Assembly: GCA_030833685.1 (NCBI GenBank)
Contig: JAURGS010000075.1
Location: 1-10,141, forward strand
Reading direction: 5' to 3'
Origin: Rhodoferax sp.
GTDB lineage: Bacteria > Pseudomonadota > Gammaproteobacteria > Burkholderiales > Burkholderiaceae_C
Length of the DNA stretch: 10,141 nt
Within the stretch, counting starts at the first letter, position 1. The number at the start of each line of letters is the position of its first letter. Shown piece after piece: positions 5,974 through 10,141 of the stretch. The notes under the pieces were generated by a model. It had not been told where the DNA came from. It ran no database searches and saw nothing but the letters and a program-made list of their open reading frames with translations. Made by a program: the position numbers and the translations under genes.

Positions 5974-8718
5974 TTAAACCAATTTGCCGTGGCAATGTTT
6001 GTATTTTTTTCCACTGCCACAGGGACAGGCATCATTGCGACCGACTCTTGGGACCTGCGCAACCACAGTGGACTCATCCAACGTCGTCTGCACTTCACCC
6101 GTTTCGGTGGGCGCGCTGTAGGTAACGTTACTGATGCGTTCACCACGGTTTTCCATCTCTTGCGCCGCTTTTTGAGCCTCATCATTTGACTGAATGCGCA
6201 CGGTCATCAACACCTTGGTGACCTCATTCTTGACCGCATCGAGCATCTGGCCAAAGAGCTCAAAGGCCTCGCGCTTGTACTCTTGCTTGGGCTGTTTCTG
6301 GGCATAACCCCGCAAATGAATACCCTGACGCAAGTAGTCGAGCGCGCTGAGGTGATCACGCCAATTGCTGTCCATGCTTTGGAGCAAAACCATGCGCTCA
6401 AATTGCGTGAACTGCTCTGATCCGACCAGCGCCACCTTGGCATCGAAGGCCTCATCGGCCTTGGCGCAGACCGTGGTCACAATGTCCTCGTCTGTGATAG
6501 CACTGGAAGCCTCGACCTGCCCTTTCAAATCCAGCTCCAGCTGCCAGTCTGACTTCAAGGTCTGCTCAAGAGCCGGTACGTCCCACTGCTCTTCGATCGA
6601 CTCCACGGGAACGAACTGGCGTACCAGGTCTTCGAAACACCCTGCACGCAGCGCCTGCACCTGGGCACTCAAGTCGGCTGCATCCAAAATCTCATTGCGC
6701 TGCTGGTAAATCACCTTACGCTGGTCGTTGGCGACATCGTCGTATTCCAGCAGCTGCTTGCGAATATCAAAGTTTCTGGCCTCAACCTTGCGCTGGGCGC
6801 TCTCGATAGAGCGCGTCACGATGCCAGCCTCGATGGCCTCCCCCTCGGGCATCTTCAAACGATCCATGATGGCTTTAACGCGTTCACCAGCAAAAATCCG
6901 CATCAAGGCATCATCAAGGCTCAGGTAAAAGCGCGATGAGCCCGGGTCACCTTGACGGCCAGAGCGACCACGCAGCTGGTTATCGATGCGACGGGACTCG
7001 TGCCGCTCAGTCGCAATGATGCGTAAGCCACCCAAGCCCACAACATGCTCGTGGTCGGTATTCCACTGGTCTCGAAGGGCAGCAATCTTGGCGCTCTTTT
7101 GGGCCGAATCAAGCGCCGCGTCGCTCTCGATATCTGCCAGCGCCTTGCTGATGTTGCCCCCAAGCACAATGTCCGTACCGCGGCCGGCCATATTGGTTGC
7201 AATCGTGATCATTTGGGCGCGACCCGCCTGCGCCACGATCTCCGCCTCCCGCGCATGCTGCTTGGCGTTAAGAACTTGATGTGGCAATTTCGCGCGGTTA
7301 AGCAGCTCTGAGATTACCTCTGAGTTTTCGATCGACGTTGTGCCTACCAGCACCGGCTGGCCTCGTTCATGGCACTCTCGGATGTCGGCAATAGCCGCAG
7401 CGTACTTCTCGTCCGTTGTTTTGTAGACCCGGTCAAGTTGATCGTCGCGGCGGCTGGGTTTGTTGGGCGGAATCACCACCGTCTCCAGGCCATAAATTTC
7501 CTGAAATTCGTACGCCTCGGTGTCCGCTGTGCCCGTCATACCCGCCAGTTTGTTGTACAGGCGGAAATAGTTTTGGAAGGTGATTGACGCCATGGTCTGG
7601 TTTTCAGGCTGAATCGCCACACCTTCCTTGGCTTCAACGGCCTGGTGCAGGCCGTCGCTCCAACGCCGCCCGCTCATCAGGCGGCCCGTGAATTCGTCAA
7701 CGATCACAATCTCGCCCGCCTGCACCACGTAATGCTGATCCTTGTGGTAGAGGTGCGTTGCACGCAAGGCCGCGTACAAATGGTGCATCAGCGTGATATT
7801 GCTTGGGTCGTAGAGGCTTGCCCCCTCTGGTATCAAACCCATGCCAGAAAGGATTCGTTCCGCGTTCTCATGCCCGCGCTCGGTTAGGTAGACCTGCCGG
7901 GTCTTTTCGTCGAGCGTGAAATCACCTTCCTTGACAATACCTTCGCCGGTTCGCGGGTCGGCCTCGCCGATCTGGACCTCAAGCTTAGGGACTGCGGTGT
8001 GGATCGCCTGGTACAGCGCAGTCTGGTCCTCCGCCTGTCCACTGATGATGAGCGGCGTGCGCGCCTCATCAATCAGAATGGAGTCGACCTCGTCCACGAT
8101 GGCATAGTTCAGTGGCCGCTGGACACGGTCAGCCGCCTCGTAAACCATGTTGTCGCGCAGGTAATCAAAACCGAATTCGTTATTGGTGCCGTAAGTGATA
8201 TCGGATTTATAAGCCGCCTGCTTGTCTTCGCGCGACAAATTGGGCAGGTTGACCCCCACGCTCAGGCCCAAAAAGTTATACAGGGTGCCCATCCACTGTG
8301 CGTCGCGACCGGCCAGGTAATCATTGACCGTCACCACGTGCACGCCTTTTCCTGTCAGCGCATTCAGGTAAACCGGCAAAGTTGCGGTCAGCGTTTTACC
8401 CTCGCCAGTGCCCATCTCGGAAATTTTGCCGAAGTGCAGCGACATCCCGCCCATGAGCTGCACATCGAAATGACGCATCTTCATCACCCGCTTGGAGCCC
8501 TCACGGACCACGGCGAAGGCTTCAGGCAAAACGCTGTCCAGGGTTTCACCCTGCCCCAGGCGCTGACGAAAAACATCGGTTTTCCCACGCAAGTCTGCGT
8601 CGCTGAGCTTTTCGAGATCTGCCTCCATGGCATTGATCTTGACGACCGTTTGGCGGTATTTCTTGAGCAGCCTATCGTTACGGCTGCCAAAAAGCTTGGT
8701 CAAAAAATTATGGGCCAT
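5974..8718 (-). CDS. secA: Preprotein translocase ATPase SecA
   Basis: A 914-residue motor ATPase that pushes unfolded preproteins through SecYEG in the inner membrane. Residues 1-20 match the betaproteobacterial SecA N-terminus (NFLTKLFGSRNDRLLKKY), which sets the ATG at 8718. NBD1 has Walker A EMGTGEGKTL (101-110) and Walker B VDEVDSILIDEAR (208-220), and is interrupted by the preprotein cross-linking domain (about 220-370). NBD2 contains TNMAGRGTDI (508-517) and the helicase motif VI-like QLRGRSGRQGDPGSSRF (581-597). The helical scaffold, wing and two-helix finger follow, with MDSNWRDHLSALDYLRQGI (782-800). The C-terminal zinc tail that binds SecB and phospholipid is complete: C898, C900, C909, H910. 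Length fits the family (about 900). No clear Shine-Dalgarno is seen. The frame stays open for 34 more codons up to a TTG at 8820, but that part is not SecA-like. First of the secA-argJ-ATPase-mutT block. Confidence 0.98.
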   Translation of the reverse strand: MAHNFLTKLFGSRNDRLLKKYRQTVVKINAMEADLEKLSDADLRGKTDVFRQRLGQGETLDSVLPEAFAVVREGSKRVMKMRHFDVQLMGGMSLHFGKISEMGTGEGKTLTATLPVYLNALTGKGVHVVTVNDYLAGRDAQWMGTLYNFLGLSVGVNLPNLSREDKQAAYKSDITYGTNNEFGFDYLRDNMVYEAADRVQRPLNYAIVDEVDSILIDEARTPLIISGQAEDQTALYQAIHTAVPKLEVQIGEADPRTGEGIVKEGDFTLDEKTRQVYLTERGHENAERILSGMGLIPEGASLYDPSNITLMHHLYAALRATHLYHKDQHYVVQAGEIVIVDEFTGRLMSGRRWSDGLHQAVEAKEGVAIQPENQTMASITFQNYFRLYNKLAGMTGTADTEAYEFQEIYGLETVVIPPNKPSRRDDQLDRVYKTTDEKYAAAIADIRECHERGQPVLVGTTSIENSEVISELLNRAKLPHQVLNAKQHAREAEIVAQAGRAQMITIATNMAGRGTDIVLGGNISKALADIESDAALDSAQKSAKIAALRDQWNTDHEHVVGLGGLRIIATERHESRRIDNQLRGRSGRQGDPGSSRFYLSLDDALMRIFAGERVKAIMDRLKMPEGEAIEAGIVTRSIESAQRKVEARNFDIRKQLLEYDDVANDQRKVIYQQRNEILDAADLSAQVQALRAGCFEDLVRQFVPVESIEEQWDVPALEQTLKSDWQLELDLKGQVEASSAITDEDIVTTVCAKADEAFDAKVALVGSEQFTQFERMVLLQSMDSNWRDHLSALDYLRQGIHLRGYAQKQPKQEYKREAFELFGQMLDAVKNEVTKVLMTVRIQSNDEAQKAAQEMENRGERISNVTYSAPTETGEVQTTLDESTVVAQVPRVGRNDACPCGSGKKYKHCHGKLV

Positions 8719-8860
8719 GGATACCGGGCGCGCTGGTGGTCCTGTTTCCAAGACGCCAGCCGCGCTGTCCTTATTGATGTTCGCGAAAAGATGGGCAGGC
8801 CTGCAGCGCACATTGAACAAATTTGCTGCTAGCCAAAGCGTTTGATTTTAACCGCCAGTA

Positions 8861-8884
8861 GTCTGCCAAGCAGGCGCGGCAGAC
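8861..8884. repeat. Perfect 7-bp inverted repeat in the peptidase-secA gap
   Basis: GTCTGCC (8861-8867) and GGCAGAC (8878-8884) are exact reverse complements separated by 10 bases. They sit 6 bp after the stop of the M23 peptidase gene in the leftward direction, inside the 171-bp gap before secA. The GC-rich stem could stop or slow transcription leaving the peptidase gene, or form part of a secA leader structure. No T run follows on either strand, so it is not a standard intrinsic terminator. Confidence 0.5.
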
Positions 8885-8889
8885 CCGCC

Positions 8890-9873
8890 TTAGGGCTTGA
8901 CCGATTGACGCGAATTGCGCTTTTCCGGCTTGGACGCCAGAATTGCTGGCAAACTTTTGTATTCCTGCCGGTCGCCCACAGCCAGGAATTTTTGCGGGTC
9001 TTGCCAGACATTGCGCACCAAAACCTCGAAGTGCAGGTGCGGCCCGGTGGAGCGCCCTGAGGTGCCCACCAAGGCAATTGGCTGTCCGCGCTTGACCAGT
9101 TCGCCTTTTTTCACCAAAACCTTACTGGCATGGGCGTAGCGCGTCATCACGTCATTGCCATGGTCAATCTCAACCATGTGGCCGTATTCCGAGTCATAAG
9201 CCTGAGTCACGACCATGCCACCCGCAGCCGCAACAATGGGCTGACCTATGTCAGCGGGAAAATCCAGACCAGTGTGCAGCGCAGAACGACCATTGAACGG
9301 GTCCACGCGCCACCCAAACCTGGAGCCCACCCTGGATCCAGCCAATGGCCTTTGGGTCGGAATCATCAGGGACTCGAGCTTGCGCTCAAAAAGCTGCGAC
9401 TCCAGGCCGGCAAGCTTGTTTTGACTTTCAGACGCTGCAGTGTCGATGCGGCTCATCAAGGCAGCAAGCTCATCATGATCAAAGCTGCGTGACGACACCT
9501 GTGCACCACCCGAGCCTGGGGTCTTTTTCAAGTCCTGCGCAGGCAAGCCTGCCAGCCCGGAAACCCGCTCACCCAGCGATTCAAGCTGCTCGAGTTTGAC
9601 CTGCATTTCACCTAACTGGCGGGCCATCACGTCAAGGTTTTGACGCATGAACAGGTCACGGCTGGCAAATTCATCGCGCACCACGAACCGCACCACATCA
9701 CTGATCACGGGCCAACCTTCCCGGGCACCTTTGAGAAAGACCCAGTGGTACAGGCCCACGGCCAGAAACAGCAGCAATACCGCTGCCAAAAAGAAAGTGG
9801 CCACCAGCTGCAAGCCAGAAATGCGCAGCACGCGCGACCTCGCCATCCAGGCGTCCGTGATAATCAACTGCAT
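8890..9873 (-). CDS. Membrane-anchored LytM/M23 family zinc metallopeptidase
   Basis: A 327-residue predicted murein endopeptidase. Residues 1-20 are short and cytoplasmic, and 21-43 form one hydrophobic anchor, so most of the protein faces the periplasm. Residues about 75-110 and 134-168 are rich in Gln, Glu, Leu and Lys and look like coiled coil, split by a Gly/Ser/Pro linker. The M23 domain spans about 180-295 and starts with GSRFGWRVDPFNG. All metal and catalytic residues are visible: H200 and D204 (HTGLD), H248 (RYAHAS), and H279 and H281 (GPHLHFEV), so it should be an active zinc enzyme, unlike degenerate LytM factors such as EnvC. Its likely target is the peptide cross-bridge of peptidoglycan. 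The tail after 300 is basic. The start MQLIITDAWMARS is the form I recall from related Burkholderiales; an internal ATG at 9846 is possible. It lies 171 bp before secA and diverges from dciA. Confidence 0.92.
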   Translation of the reverse strand: MQLIITDAWMARSRVLRISGLQLVATFFLAAVLLLFLAVGLYHWVFLKGAREGWPVISDVVRFVVRDEFASRDLFMRQNLDVMARQLGEMQVKLEQLESLGERVSGLAGLPAQDLKKTPGSGGAQVSSRSFDHDELAALMSRIDTAASESQNKLAGLESQLFERKLESLMIPTQRPLAGSRVGSRFGWRVDPFNGRSALHTGLDFPADIGQPIVAAAGGMVVTQAYDSEYGHMVEIDHGNDVMTRYAHASKVLVKKGELVKRGQPIALVGTSGRSTGPHLHFEVLVRNVWQDPQKFLAVGDRQEYKSLPAILASKPEKRNSRQSVKP

Positions 9874-9897
9874 GGTTCAAATTCAGCTTTGTTAAGC

Positions 9898-10141
9898 ATG
9901 CATCGCAAGGCCCAAGCTGTCTCCATTTTGCAAGCGAGTGAAAGTAGCTCAAGCTTGGCGCGACTCATGAATCTTAACCGGGAGTCAAAATCCAGGCTTC
10001 AGGCCATCGAGTCGCTGCTACCGATCTCCCTGCGAGCCGGCGTTGTGGCAGGCCCGTTTGAAGCGGGTGTGTGGTGCTTATTAGTGGCCAACCCCAGCGT
10101 GCTAGCCAAGGTTCGCCAGCTGCTGCCCAGTCTGCAAGCCC
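9898..10141 (+). CDS. dciA: DciA-like protein (DUF721), N-terminal part, runs out of window
   Basis: An open frame of 81 codons from the ATG at 9898 continues past the right edge without a stop. The translation contains SLARLMNLNRESKSRLQAIE (residues 19-38), then LLPISLRAGVVAGPFEAGVW (40-59) and CLLVANPSVLAKVRQLLPSL (60-79). This is the helix, then beta strand, then helix pattern of DUF721 proteins: leucine-rich helix, LLP..LR, a short strand ending in W, and the final A..LRQL.P helix. DciA loads or activates the replicative helicase DnaB in bacteria that lack DnaC. In related Burkholderiales a DUF721 gene lies beside this peptidase gene. There is no strong Shine-Dalgarno sequence before the ATG. 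Only 24 bp separate its start from the divergent peptidase start. The assignment rests on pattern and neighbourhood, since the protein is short, fast-evolving and cut off. Confidence 0.78.
   Translation, partial: MHRKAQAVSILQASESSSSLARLMNLNRESKSRLQAIESLLPISLRAGVVAGPFEAGVWCLLVANPSVLAKVRQLLPSLQA

Noticed and set aside
8719..8820. 34-residue N-terminal extension of SecA from a TTG at 8820
   Set aside because: The extension shows no SecA similarity, and the sequence from the ATG at 8718 matches the usual SecA N-terminus.
7999..8832. 277-codon open frame on the + strand opposite secA
   Set aside because: It lies antisense to the conserved N-terminal half of SecA, has no recognisable domain, and is explained by the codon bias of the real gene.
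8835..8880. Promoter for secA in the - strand with TTGGCA and TAAAAT
   Set aside because: The two hexamers are only 13 bases apart, too short for a sigma-70 promoter, and TTGGCA lies inside the inverted repeat; no better pair was found by eye.

Overview
The window reads as core chromosome of a betaproteobacterium. The best fit is Burkholderiales, probably Comamonadaceae (Rhodoferax, Polaromonas or Limnohabitans type). This placement rests on remembered family resemblance: the SecA N-terminus, the ArgJ C-terminus, the membrane-anchored M23 peptidase that starts MQLIITDAW, and the gene order. No search was run. Ten protein genes fill almost all of the sequence. There is no rRNA, tRNA, CRISPR array, insertion sequence or other mobile element that I can see.

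Layout. Positions 1-3352 (+ strand) hold the end of pilC, then pilD, coaE, zapD and yacG: the inner-membrane platform and prepilin peptidase of type IV pili, the last step of coenzyme A synthesis, an FtsZ-bundling factor and a small zinc-binding gyrase inhibitor. The last four are tightly packed, with pilD/coaE and zapD/yacG overlapping at stop/start. Positions 3379-9873 (- strand), read right to left, hold a membrane-anchored LytM/M23 peptidase, secA, argJ, a DUF815-type AAA+ ATPase and a MutT-like Nudix hydrolase. The two blocks converge on a 26-bp gap at 3353-3378. At the right edge, dciA (DUF721, a replicative-helicase loader) starts on the + strand only 24 bp from the start of the peptidase gene and runs out of the window.

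The order secA-(argJ-ATPase)-mutT / yacG-zapD-coaE ... pilC-type gene resembles the E. coli stretch secA-mutT / yacG-zapD-coaE ... hofC. Here argJ and the ATPase lie between secA and mutT, and pilD sits between pilC and coaE. The region is therefore probably the flank of the dcw (division and cell wall) cluster, with lpxC/ftsZ predicted beyond the right edge and pilB beyond the left edge. The genes are linked by old neighbourhood (envelope growth, division, secretion, replication housekeeping) rather than by one pathway.

I found no convincing undescribed system. The most useful open points are the poorly characterised ATPase coupled to argJ, the very compact divergent dciA/peptidase start region, and a perfect inverted repeat in the secA leader.
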